NCBI RefSeq assembly: GCF_004358345.1 | Contig: NZ_CP037952.1 | Span: forward strand, 3,844,001 to 3,908,000 | DNA length: 64,000 nt | Reading direction: 5' to 3' | Source: Parashewanella spongiae | GTDB taxonomy: Bacteria; Pseudomonadota; Gammaproteobacteria; Enterobacterales; Shewanellaceae | Shown: piece by piece, positions 1 through 8,306 of the stretch | How positions within the stretch are numbered: the first letter of the stretch is position 1 | Layout of the letters: each line of letters opens with the position of its first letter | Translations under genes and position numbers: made by a program | The notes under the pieces: generated by a model | What the model was told of the DNA's origin: nothing | What the model saw: the letters and a program-made list of their open reading frames with translations, nothing else | The model's database searches: none

Positions 1-547
1 CATAGGTAACGATTTTACACGGTGTTTTTTCGTGTATTTTCAAACAGAAATCGTTGAGATAGATGTTAGCCAGTAGTGGAGAGATAACTCCGCCTTGCGG
101 AGTGCCACATCGGCTTGCTTCTATTCGCCATTTCCCGTTGACCGTCTCTATGCTGATGGGCGCTTTGATAAAGCTTTTCAGTAAACTCAGAAAGCTGCTG
201 TCGCTTATTCGCCTTTCTACTTTTGCCATCAACTTAGCGTGCGGGATGGTATCGAAATAGGCGCTCAAGTCAGCATCGAGTACGTGCTGGTAGCCTTGTT
301 TTAGGCTCATTTCAATGACTTTTACCGCTTGCTGGGCGCTTCGACATGGACGGTAGCCATAACTGTGTCCATGTAAATGAGGTTCGTAGACGGATTGCAT
401 CACTATTGTCATCGCCATTTGCACAATTCTGTCACTGATTATCGGGATCCCAAGTTTCCGCGTTTTGCCGTTGTCTTTGAGTATTTCTACTCGTTTGACT
501 GGGCTAGGTCGATAGTTTTTCTGTTGTAATTGAGTTTGAATTTCTTT
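1..547 (-). pseudogene. ltrA: Group II intron reverse transcriptase/maturase, central part
   Basis: Downstream part of the intron-encoded reverse transcriptase. On the minus strand the frame reads PSPVKRVEIL, then KLGIPIISDRIVQMA, GHSYGYRPCRSAQQAV, the catalytic-aspartate region VLDADLSAYFDTI and the RT motif CGTPQGGVISPLLANIYL, all hallmarks of LtrA-type enzymes. The YADD box and the maturase domain would lie beyond the left edge. Joining base 538 to 4773 after removing the inserted IS and one copy of its target duplication gives a continuous frame with the N-terminal part (ALLKEI followed by QTQLQQKNYRPSP), so the gene was intact before the insertion. As it stands it cannot make a full protein. 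Confidence 0.85.
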
Positions 548-574
548 GGGTGTGGGTCTTTTAAAACGACGAAG

Positions 575-2044
575 TTACCCACATCTGTATAACCTCTGTT
601 TGGATTGCTTTTTGTGATACTCCCAATACTTTTCAATATCACCACTCGATCTTAACGACCTAAGTTTTAATATAGCTTCTGCACCTTCAAGGCTCCATCT
701 CGCTCCAGTGATATCCAACCTATCATTAATCAGATGACGACAAGCTCCCTCAATGACACCGCTAGCAATTGGGAAACCTTGCTCTAACGCTTTACCGTAT
801 TCTAATCTTGATTTATTTTTCAATAGATAACCGATGCACTTATTAATGCCTTCTCGTTGTTTTAATTTCCGTTTTGTTGCACTGATCCCAAGGCCTTTTG
901 CTACTTGTGACGCATTACCTCGTAAGATTTCAGTCGCTCGCTTTTCTATCCAATCTTCGACTTCTGGATCATCTTTTTCAAATAAGCACCACGCCGCTTT
1001 CCAGAGATATTCAAGCACATGGATGAAATCCATGACCACCGTTGCATTGATGTTGAGTTTCTTCATCACCCGATAAATTTGTTTTAGCTGATGAGGATGA
1101 CCATCAACGAGTACAACCCACTGACAGCTTTGAGTTGGGTCTCGTTCCAGAGCTTCTAAAAATGCTTCTTCAATCACAGTCGCAGCGCTTCTTTCTACGC
1201 TTGCCCACACACGTTTATTTCTTGGTGGCACACGTAATGGACGAACATTTGAATTATCGTTTCTAGACATGATTGATTCTGGGGTACGATGCAAAGGCTT
1301 GGTGGTGTATACCGCTGCAACTTCTGCCATTCGTTTGCGGTCTTTTTTTTCTCCAGCACTTAGGCGTCCTTTGAGCTTCTGTTGTTTCGCTGCTTTTTGC
1401 GTGCCCTCTCTCAAGCTATTAGGTTGCATAACGATGCCTTTTCCATCCATAGTCAATACCAGTAAATCAGATGTATTTTCTGGCTTAAGGTATCTCTGCT
1501 GGAGATAAAAACCATCAAAATCTTGTGCAATATCCTGCACAATTTGCCTTGCTTGTCGCTTGGGCACGTGCGCACCTGTGGTGGTATCTATTGAGCTTAC
1601 TGCATCATCATATGAGCCTTTGACTGCTTCTGTAGCGAGCCTTAGGCGTACACCATCAGAGTATTTATCTTTCGAAAGATTCAGCTCACCATCCATTGGA
1701 AACACGCTATCACACCGACGTTGACTGTAACCTTTTCGATGCATCGTTACGGTACCAAATAAACTTTCTAAGTTTCGTTTGCAGTTATTTTTCAAATGAT
1801 TCAATGCAATGTCACGGTTGGAACAAACTTGCTGACGGGGCTCTTCAGCGGTTTTGATATCTAAGAAACCCTGTAATAAACACCGCAACAACTCAGTTCC
1901 TTCGGTATCGATATAAGCTTCAACTTCTCCATGGCTTTCTTGCTTAACTTGCTCGTCTTCGAGGTGCGAAATAATACGTTCAAATTACAATTTTGCTTCA
2001 GAAAAGAATGAAAATTCGAGTGAGTTTGAGTATGCTAGTTTCAT
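575..2044 (-). pseudogene. ISKra4-family transposase, nonsense-disrupted
   Basis: Transposase of the ISKra4 type. The long open part (575-1891) carries LVLTMDGKGIVMQPNSLR, WVVLVDGHPHQLKQIYRV, ATVVMDFIHVLEYLWKA and SGVIEGACRHLINDRLD, typical of this family's DDE domain. The natural start, by comparison with the second copy at 55.6-56.4 kb, is the ATG at 2044 (MKLAYSNSLEFSFF). In this copy codon 20 is TAA (1985-1987) where the other copy has CAA (LQFE), so the N-terminal 50 residues are separated from the rest. Whether internal starts rescue a product is unknown; the copy is probably dead. Confidence 0.8.
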
Positions 2045-2192
2045 GAAAGGAGCCTTTTTATATACTTGTTGTGTGTGGAAACTGATAAGTACTATAAAAT
2101 GTGAGCTTACGGCAGCATAGCGTGAAAAACTAAATTATTTCAGGTACAGCTAGACCTAGGCGATTAGCCCAAGTCCATTTCTTACAGCTGTA

Positions 2193-3800
2193 TTATTTTT
2201 CAGTGACGACTGTTTCTCGATAATTCCACGGTAGGTATTCTTCAGGATTGGTTTTCACTTTATCCTTCTCTCTCTGTAAAAATGTGAAATACTCAAACAC
2301 ATTGATGCCAGCTTCACTTGCTGTTGCAATCATTGACGTGATGACATCACCAATCGTAGCGCCAAGTAACGTCTTATGGAACATCGCATTTTTTCGGTCA
2401 CGAACGATGATTTTTAACATGGCTTCGATACGGTTATTATCGATGTATACACCTTCGTAGTGGCAAAAATAGCTCAAACCAACATAGTGTTTGACAAAAT
2501 ATCGCATCGCCTTACCTAAACCACTATTCTCTTCAACTGTTTCATCGTTAAGGTGTGTTGTACACCACTGCTTGATGGTTTTCATTACAGGCAACGAATG
2601 TTGCTGATGGTAACTCAGCCTTTCTGTTGCCGTAAACTTTTGCTCTTTAGTGTGCTGCTCGTAAGCCCAAATTTCACCATAACGTGTCAGTACGTGCTCG
2701 ACTTCATCGGGGAAATGGTTAATGACATCAACAAATTGTCGTCTGGCATGACTGTTACACAATGACAGCAGACATTCTCTTACCGTAGGGCGATTACTGA
2801 CCAGAGCGTCACTCATCATTATCGGCCTAGATTGATGAGTACCGCGTTTGTGCAACAGGCTATCGATGAATTCGCCAGCATGACCAATATTAGTTTCAAA
2901 CAACACGATACTATCATTGGCTTGAGTGGTCGCAATAACACCTGATGTGTACACGCCGCTGCGCATTTGTGTCTTGTCACTGTTACGCACCGGTTTTTCT
3001 ATTGGCGTAGCATCCAAAATTCGGTGAGTCGTGTCATCGAGATAATAATGCTTCGCATCGGCCGCGAGGTTAACCAACATTTGATAAACAGGGTAAATAT
3101 CATTGGCCACATATTCAACTTGGTCAAACACAGTAGACGCAGTGATTTTGACACCAAGCAGCTTTTGAATGCTCCCTTGGCGATAAAACGGCAACCCGGC
3201 AAAATACTTGTGTATGGCCATTAATGACCGAGCTGAGTAGCCGTATTTTTGTTGCTCGCTCCCGTCGGCTAACACTTCAACTGGCAAAGCGGCGGTAGCG
3301 TAAGCACCACAAGCATTACAGCGAAAGCGCTCCATGACATGCTGCTCTGGCTTAAACGGACTTTGCCCTGTGATACACAGTAAACTGCCTGGGTCGGTTT
3401 TGTACATTTTACCCATGTGGCACTCTAGGCAGTTATCACCCTTTTTCACATCTGTACTCTGATGCACTATCACAACTGGCTTAGCGGGAGTGAAATCTTC
3501 ACCGCTCTCTTTGGGTTTACGATTTTTACCCGCAGTGTGTTTACCGCTTCCTTTATTGCTTTTACTGACACGAGACAAGGCTTCTGAAGACTTTTCAATG
3601 CCAAGTAACTTACGCAATTTGTGCACGGTGACATCGTGATTGGTTAATCGTTGCTGCATCGTCGATAACGTCACTAAGGCATCAAGTAACAACTGACAAT
3701 CTTCTGGAGACAGTGCTAATTCATGCTCTCTGGCTTCAGTAACACGAACTATCAGTGCTTCCAGCGCGTTGTGGTCGATATCAGTAAACGGTTTACTCAT
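2193..3800 (-). CDS. tnpC: IS66 transposase TnpC
   Basis: 535-aa DDE transposase of IS66. The order of domains is an N-terminal helical segment with a coiled-coil-like stretch (about residues 30-70), a basic linker, a zinc-binding domain (CLECHMGKMYK ... RFRCNACGAYATA, about 120-170) and the catalytic core with HYYLDDTT (first Asp), the LLSLCNSHARRQFVD region, and the C-terminal VYIDNNRIEAMLKIIVRDRKN with the catalytic Glu. The C-terminal PWNYRETV box is also typical. It acts in trans with TnpA and TnpB of the same element. It appears complete and is nearly identical to the copy at 47516-49123. Confidence 0.95.
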   Translation of the reverse strand: MSKPFTDIDHNALEALIVRVTEAREHELALSPEDCQLLLDALVTLSTMQQRLTNHDVTVHKLRKLLGIEKSSEALSRVSKSNKGSGKHTAGKNRKPKESGEDFTPAKPVVIVHQSTDVKKGDNCLECHMGKMYKTDPGSLLCITGQSPFKPEQHVMERFRCNACGAYATAALPVEVLADGSEQQKYGYSARSLMAIHKYFAGLPFYRQGSIQKLLGVKITASTVFDQVEYVANDIYPVYQMLVNLAADAKHYYLDDTTHRILDATPIEKPVRNSDKTQMRSGVYTSGVIATTQANDSIVLFETNIGHAGEFIDSLLHKRGTHQSRPIMMSDALVSNRPTVRECLLSLCNSHARRQFVDVINHFPDEVEHVLTRYGEIWAYEQHTKEQKFTATERLSYHQQHSLPVMKTIKQWCTTHLNDETVEENSGLGKAMRYFVKHYVGLSYFCHYEGVYIDNNRIEAMLKIIVRDRKNAMFHKTLLGATIGDVITSMIATASEAGINVFEYFTFLQREKDKVKTNPEEYLPWNYRETVVTEK

Positions 3801-3890
3801 TAAAGGACAGTCCAGCTTAGGCGAATAGGAAAAATGAATTCGGCGGGCAGTATGATCCGATAAATAAAATAATCAACCGGTAAGTGCGAT

Positions 3891-4223
3891 TTATTTCAAG
3901 CGACTTGAAGATAAATAAGGTTCACCACTCAGTAATTGCCGTAATTGTGCCGCAGCCATCGGTTGCATAACGCCATGATGACGTGGCCATCCATGAAATT
4001 TTCCTTTTGATAACCGTTTGGTCATCAGCCAAAAGCCATTATGCTCATAAGTGAGGGCTCGTATCATGGTTTTGTTGCGATTAATGAAGACGAATATCGA
4101 GCCTGAACGCGGATTACTCGACAAGCGCTGTTGGCACACGGCCGCCAGTCCATCGATACCACAGCGAAAATCAGCAGGCTGAGTCGCAATGAAGATACGA
4201 CTGTTGGAAGTTAAATAGATCAT
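3891..4223 (-). CDS. tnpB: IS66 accessory protein TnpB
   Basis: About 110-aa IS66 Orf2 protein with the family signature ADFRCGIDGLAAVCQQ, then GSIFVFINRNKTMIR and the C-terminal GFWLMTKRL and GVMQPMAAAQLRQLLSG blocks. The start chosen is the ATG at 4223, because it overlaps the tnpA stop in an ATGA arrangement and gives the usual N terminus MIYLTSNSRIFIATQP; an upstream ATG at 4250 would add nine residues. The protein is required for IS66 transposition but its biochemical role is not settled. Confidence 0.9.
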   Translation of the reverse strand: MIYLTSNSRIFIATQPADFRCGIDGLAAVCQQRLSSNPRSGSIFVFINRNKTMIRALTYEHNGFWLMTKRLSKGKFHGWPRHHGVMQPMAAAQLRQLLSGEPYLSSSRLK

Positions 4224-4591
4224 GATTTCATTGCCCCGATGAGGGCGCAAATAAAGTGAACATCCACCACACCTTGTATATGAATATTGTCGCCATTAGA
4301 TAGATTCAACTCAAGTTTTACTGGGGAATTCGGCTTGATGACCTCAGGTAAGTTGGGTAATTCAATGAAGTCTGTAATGGACTCTGCCGAGTTTGATACC
4401 TGGCACCATTGTTTAAATTGAGAGCCACTGATACGTAAAGCGGTGCAAATTTGTGATGATGAGTAATGCTCTAGCAATGAAGTGGCTTGCTCGCGGAGAG
4501 TGTTTGGTATTTTAGTTCCGCGACTCGGCTTATTTATGCGCCAATGGGCGAAGACTGTGGCGACGCGAGTTAATGGCTCTATATTTGGCAT
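4220..4591 (-). CDS. tnpA: IS66 accessory protein TnpA (Orf1)
   Basis: 123-aa IS66 Orf1 protein. It contains a helix-turn-helix-like segment (residues 28-60, LREQATSLLEHYSSSQIC) and a conserved beta-rich C terminus (KLELNLSNGDNIHIQGVVD). It overlaps tnpB by four bases (ATGA), suggesting translational coupling. It probably binds DNA as part of the IS66 transposition complex. The second copy in the window differs at a few residues (for example GAMKS here, WAMKS there). Confidence 0.85.
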   Translation of the reverse strand: MPNIEPLTRVATVFAHWRINKPSRGTKIPNTLREQATSLLEHYSSSQICTALRISGSQFKQWCQVSNSAESITDFIELPNLPEVIKPNSPVKLELNLSNGDNIHIQGVVDVHFICALIGAMKS

Positions 4592-4764
4592 GATGGGCTC
4601 CGATAATTAATCTGCCATCATTACATCAAATTATTGGGTTAAAGTTGCACTATGCTGCCGTAAACTCACTATAAAATTGCTCCTTTCGCACCATTTATTA
4701 AACCCATCCAATTGATAATGAATGATCTTTTCATGCTTTTCGTCGATCTAAAAGATCTACACCC

Positions 4765-4995
4765 AATTTCTTTTAACAGCGCAACGACTTTCTTTTGCTG
4801 CTCTAGATAACTGAATGTGATGCCATCAATTCCTGCTCCGCCTTTATTGGCTTTGCATCGTCGATAGGCTTCTTCGAGTATATCTAGGCGACTGAGTTTA
4901 TCGTACAAGCTGTAAAATCGTAGCTCCGAGTTAAGCTTTGAGCGTAAGTAAAGTTTTCGCTGTAATATTCTGATATTTACTGGAGTGTTAGCCAT
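4765..4995 (-). pseudogene. ltrA: Group II intron reverse transcriptase, N-terminal part
   Basis: N terminus of the same intron-encoded protein as at 1-547. It shows the conserved opening YDKLSRLDILEEAYRRC followed by KANKGGAGIDGITFSYLE, matching the LtrA N-terminal RT-0/RT-1 region (about residues 29-65). The frame then runs into ISKra4 sequence after codon LLKEI. The 9-bp duplication AATTTCTTT at the junction shows a simple insertion without loss of host bases. Confidence 0.85.
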
Positions 4996-5496
4996 ATGGC
5001 AATTTCACCTCAAAAGTTACGTTAAAAAACGGGTGTAACACTGAGCCCCTTCCCTGATGTGAAGTTATGTTGTCTTCACGGTTAACGGTACTATGGGCTC
5101 ATCCGACTGCCTGAGCGCCCTATCTGAAATTTCGGTTTACCTTATATTCGGATAGTGCAAGTCACTACCTTCCAACACTCAGGCTCTCCCACGTTCACTT
5201 TATTTCCTTCAATACATGCCACTTCATATTACGCCGGAAGATCAAACAGATGCATTTACCAGTTGCTTCTCTGTTTGTGTCAGGGTTCGTCAACTAGGAA
5301 AGACTCCCCATCTTCATTTTTTGATTTACGACGCTTAACTGAATTCGCTTGATGCTGCGGCCTACATTACATCTCAACCTTTATTCAAGGCCTTTGTCAC
5401 AGGGCTTCATGTCATAGCGGTTACCCATTATGCATGCCAGTCAGATTTCGGGATGAACTGGTAATTATCCCGTCAGGTACGTTTCAACCTGATGGA

Positions 5497-5605
5497 CTTA
5501 TTATAAATAATAACGTTGCTGTCTCTGGTTTATGGCCATGTAATCGCTTGGCTGCGTATACGTTGAGACAAATCCCGCAACAGAATAAAGCGCTTCGTGG
5601 CGCTC
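5497..5605. repeat. About 105-bp repeat, copy A
   Basis: A stretch beginning TAAATAATAACGTTGCTG and ending at CGCTCC occurs here and at 25484-25585, nearly identical. It contains a small hairpin AGCGC-ttcgtg-GCGCT. In both places a MITE with AACATCAGTTGA ends follows directly, but in opposite orientation. No gene is visible in it. Confidence 0.75.
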
Positions 5606-5836
5606 CCTAAAAACATCAGTTGAACGCTGAGTATACGAGTAACTGTTTGAGCAATACGATGATTTTACCATCATGGCTTTCACCCAATGAGTGAAGTGAT
5701 CTACGCTCACAAGCTTGCTAAAATGACTGCTATCTGCGTTGTAACTTTTGCAAGTAGAATAACTACTTGCAAAAGCTACGCCTTACTATCAGCCATTTTT
5801 TCTACGCTTAAGAACGCAGTCAACTGATGCTTCTAG
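5606..5836. repeat. MITE family with AACATCAGTTGA ends, copy A
   Basis: About 230-bp non-coding element with inverted ends (CCTAAAAACATCAGTTGA; read inward from the right CCTAGAAGCATCAGTTGA). It contains the internal palindrome GCAAGTAGaataaCTACTTGC (around 5755-5775). Related copies lie at 25586-26012 and 42155-42386, both in reverse orientation relative to this one. Its size, lack of coding capacity and terminal repeats define it as a miniature inverted-repeat element; the mobilising transposase is not identified. Confidence 0.75.
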
Positions 5837-5848
5837 GATTAACTGTAG

Positions 5849-6032
5849 TTGCTTGCATTTATAAATCGGTTTGCTCGCATTTATCCGTCATTTTCTGCTC
5901 GCAATAAATGACTTTATAAAAACGAGCTTGCTTACATTAATTGCTTTTATCAAATTAGTTGCTCAGATTAAGTGACTTTATAAAGCTATGTTGCTCACTT
6001 TAAATGATTCTATAAATGAACCAATTTAAATG
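5849..6032. repeat. Array of degenerate TTGCT-type repeats
   Basis: Six related units start at about 5849, 5871, 5895, 5928, 5959 and 5991 and share the pattern TTGCTC-R-ATTAAATGACTTTATAAA in part. Spacing is 22-24 bp for the first units, then 31-33 bp. The first unit is preceded by TGTAG at 5844. Arrays of this kind are found at ends of Tn7/Tn5053-type transposons and at replication or regulator-binding regions; which applies here cannot be decided from the sequence. Confidence 0.5.
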
Positions 6033-6126
6033 AGCTACAAATTAAATAATATCATATGGTTGACTCGTTATTGGACAAAAGCTACTTAGCGCAAACGCAT
6101 AACCTTCTCGATTCACATTAAAAAAA

Positions 6127-6735
6127 CTAACTGAATAACATCCTAAAACGTGCACCGTTGTCTGGTTGAACATAAGTCAAATCGCCGCCATGTTGCACCA
6201 TTATATGGCGGGATAAACTTAAACCAATACCAGAGCCTTGTGGTTTAGTAGTAAAGAAAGGCACAAAAATCATCTCATGCACATGTTCAGCGATGCCTTC
6301 ACCGTTATCAATAATATCGAGGCTTACTTGAGCACTTTCATTTTGATGTAGGCTAATCGTTATTTGCTTATTTTTGAGTTCACTTACCGCTTCTGTAGCG
6401 CTTTTTAAAAGGTTTATCAGTACCTGCTCTAACTGCGCAGCATCAGCCATTAATGAGTAATCACTGGGTAACTTCAGTTCCAAATCAACTTGCAATTGCT
6501 GCCATTGTGTTTCAAACAGCTTTAAGGTTCTGTTCACTAAATCTTTAAGTGAAGTGATTTGCAAATTCGGCGCTGGTAATTGGCTCAACGAGCGGAATCG
6601 ACCAATAAACTCATCCAAATGTGCAGTTCGCTTAGCAATGGTATCTAGTGCTAATTGTAAATCTTGCTTATCTTCCTCATCGTCAAAACTGAGCTGCTCT
6701 GGTATTAACGTGGTCGCAGTTTGTGATAATGAAGT
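6127..6735 (-). pseudogene. Sensor histidine kinase, C-terminal remnant
   Basis: C-terminal part of a two-component sensor kinase. The frame is open from the IS junction (TSLSQTATTLIPEQ) through a dimerisation-like helix (RTAHLDEFIGRFR) and an HATPase_c domain with the N box (LEQVLINLLKSATEA), G1 (DNGEGI) and G2 (GSGIGLSLSRHIM). It would bind ATP at the inner face of the membrane and phosphorylate a partner regulator. The N-terminal sensor part and the phospho-histidine region are missing; the frame is cut by the ISAzo13-type element at 6739. The best internal start is Met at 6618. Its likely partner is the receiver fragment at 8032-8306. Confidence 0.8.
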
Positions 6736-6738
6736 AAG

Positions 6739-8031
6739 GGATGCTGCGACTTAGGTTATACCGACGTATAATCCAAACAGAGTAATTTACGGTTGCAGCC
6801 AAATGTCTACTTCAATTTACCTTTCTAGTGAGTCCAAAAGGATAATTAAACTTGCATCCAGTAAACTTCATGGGATGGAGAAAAGAGTTTTTATGGCCGA
6901 AGTATCCAAAACCTTCTGCTGTGGGAGTCCACGCTTAACTGAAACAGAATTTGGCTGGTGTCGAAAGGCTGTTGCGCTTGGGCTTCATGAACAAGAAACG
7001 GGCTTCGAGTGTTTCGGACACTATGACGGAAAACCTCGAAGTGAAGTGAGTCAGCCTCAATTAGAAATAGATATTAGAGCGTTAGTAGATCCTGAATCGC
7101 AAGCCGACCCGAAGTTTAAAAATACGTTTGTGTATACCCGAATTACAGCGAAAGGCGTCAGAAAAAAGTTAATTGAAGAAAAAGGCTGGCTACCTGAAGA
7201 ATTACCTAAAGAAAGAACCATTAACGACATATTAAATCGACTGGGATACAGACTTCGACGAGACCAAAAAACTAAACCCCAAAAAAAATTCCTCAAACAG
7301 ACGCTATCTTTGAAAACGTAAACAAAATCAATAAAGAAACAACCGGTAATAAAAAAGTCATCCGTATTAGTATAGACTGTAAAGCGACAGTTAATGTTGG
7401 TGAGTATTCCCGTTACGGTAAATCTCGTAGTGCTGATGCTGTTCAAGCGTTGGATCATGATATGGAAATAAAAAAGAAAATGATCCCGTTCGGAATTCTT
7501 AACCTCGACAATGATCAACTTCATTTTTTTTATGGCAACTCAAATAAAACAAGTGACTTCATTTGTGACGCACTTGAATGGTGGTGGGATTCAGTTAAAA
7601 GTGAAAATCTAGAAGTGGAAGAACTCATTATTTTTTCAGATAATGGTCCTGAAAATAGTGGCTGTCGTACTCAATACCTGTTTAGATTAGTAGCGTTTAG
7701 TGAACAATCGAAACTCAAGATTCGAAACGTCTACTACCCGCCATACCACAGTAAGTACAACCCGATAGAACGAGTCTGGTCATCGTTAGAGAGGCATTGG
7801 AATGGCACATTACTGAGTACAGCCAAAACGGTAATAGAATGGACAAAAACAATGACATGGAAAGCGATGAGCCCAGTAGTCAATTTAATTGATAAAATTT
7901 ACTCAAAAGGAGTCAAGCTCAATAACAAAGAAAAAGAAGAGCTGGAAAGTAAAATAGTCAGAAATAGTGAATTACCAAAGTGGGATCTTACAATCACTCC
8001 AATTGCGGTAGATTTTTAAATGCTAGATCCC
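6739..8031 (+). mobile_element. ISAzo13-type insertion sequence
   Basis: 1293-bp element with short inverted ends GGGAT (left GGGATGCTGCGACTTAGG; right, read inward, GGGATCTAGCATTTAAAA) and the 3-bp flank TAA on both sides (6736-6738, 8032-8034). It carries one transposase gene in two frames. Two 165-bp MITEs elsewhere in the window (30348 and 52294) have similar GGGAY termini and 3-bp T-N-A duplications and may be moved by a related enzyme. Confidence 0.8.
6803..8019 (+). CDS. ISAzo13-type transposase, two frames joined by a -1 shift at A8
   Basis: The first frame (6803-7321) encodes the N-terminal helix-turn-helix region and the LVDPESQADPKFKNTFVYT block typical of ISAzo13 transposases. 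The second frame (open to 8019) encodes KKVIRISIDCKATVNVGEY (first catalytic Asp), ELIIFSDNGPENSG (second Asp) and YPPYHSKYNPIERVWSSLE (catalytic Glu region). The change occurs at a run of eight A (7281-7288) and needs a -1 shift, after which the protein is uninterrupted at about 405 aa. This can be a programmed shift or transcriptional slippage, or a simple mutation; a homopolymer sequencing error is also possible. Confidence 0.75.
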
Positions 8032-8306
8032 TAATGCCTCGTTTTGCCACGGTTTGGCAATAAAATCAGCGGCTCCAGCTTTGATGGCTTGGACTGCTAA
8101 GTTCATATCGGCATAAGCCGTCATCATAATCACGGTAGTGCTTGGTTTCAGCGTTAAGATCTGCTTTAGCCAATGAAACCCCTCTTTGCCACTGATAGCA
8201 TCTTGAGTGAAGTTCATATCCAGCAGCACTACATCAATATCAAACTGGTTTAAGTAATGGCTGATTTGTTGCGGATCAGTTGTGGTTTTAACTTGTTGAT
8301 AGTGCT
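8032..8306 (-). pseudogene. Response regulator receiver domain, remnant
   Basis: Part of a CheY-like receiver domain. It shows the phospho-acceptor in FDIDVVLLDMNFT, the switch region VIMMTAYADM and the conserved lysine in AADFIAKPWQNE. The N-terminal acidic pair is replaced by sequence from the IS on the right (junction near 8307), and the C-terminal effector part is lost at the ISAzo13 insertion. With the kinase tail at 6127 this is what is left of an NtrC/AtoC-like regulator followed by its kinase on the minus strand. Rejoining across the IS does not restore one frame, so about 2 kb of host DNA was lost as well. Confidence 0.75.

Larger units (their letters stand above)
2101..4669 (-). mobile_element. 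IS66-family element, copy 1
   Basis: 2569-bp element with inverted ends (GTGAGCTTACGGCAGCATAG on the left; GTGAGTTTACGGCAGCATAG read inward from the right), flanked by the 8-bp direct repeat TATAAAAT (2093-2100 and 4670-4677), the size usual for IS66. It carries tnpA, tnpB and tnpC in that order on the minus strand. A second copy of identical length lies at 46647-49215 in the opposite orientation; the two differ only by scattered substitutions. Confidence 0.95.
548..4764 (-). mobile_element. ISKra4-type insertion sequence containing a nested IS66 element
   Basis: The outer ends are inverted: GGGTGTGGGTCTTTTAAAACGACG on the left and, read inward from the right, GGGTGTAGATCTTTTAGATCGACG. They are flanked by the 9-bp direct repeat AATTTCTTT (539-547 and 4765-4773). 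The element carries one transposase gene (575-2044, broken) and a complete IS66 element at 2101-4669. Removing IS66 and one TATAAAAT copy restores a sequence that matches the uninterrupted relative at 56430-56520. The host is the group II intron reverse-transcriptase gene, so the order of events is intron, then ISKra4, then IS66. Confidence 0.88.
1..5490 (-). mobile_element. Group II intron (partial), interrupted by nested IS elements
   Basis: A bacterial group II intron on the minus strand, entering from the left edge of the window. The RNA part (about 4996-5490) contains, read on the minus strand, the typical stretch around 5090-5110 (CGGATGAGCCCATAGTACCG) followed by a GAAGGGGCTC-like segment just upstream of the reverse transcriptase, as in group II domains I-IV. 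The open reading frame starts at 4995 and is split at 4765 and 547 by an ISKra4-type element flanked by the 9-bp duplication AATTTCTTT. The 5' end is not sharply visible: no clear GUGYG was found near 5490, so it may be truncated. The 3' end lies outside the window. Confidence 0.8.

Noticed and set aside
5155-5352. Plus-strand ORF of 65 codons (MQVTTFQHSGSPTF...)
   Set aside because: It is antisense to the structured RNA part of the group II intron and matches no protein pattern.
5497-5605. Integron attC site
   Set aside because: It has a hairpin and a GTTGAGAC-like end, but no convincing R'/L' core pair, no integrase and no cassette ORF; copies are linked to a MITE.
7057-7524. 155-codon minus-strand ORF
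   Set aside because: Shadow of the ISAzo13-type transposase gene, whose two frames carry the recognisable motifs.
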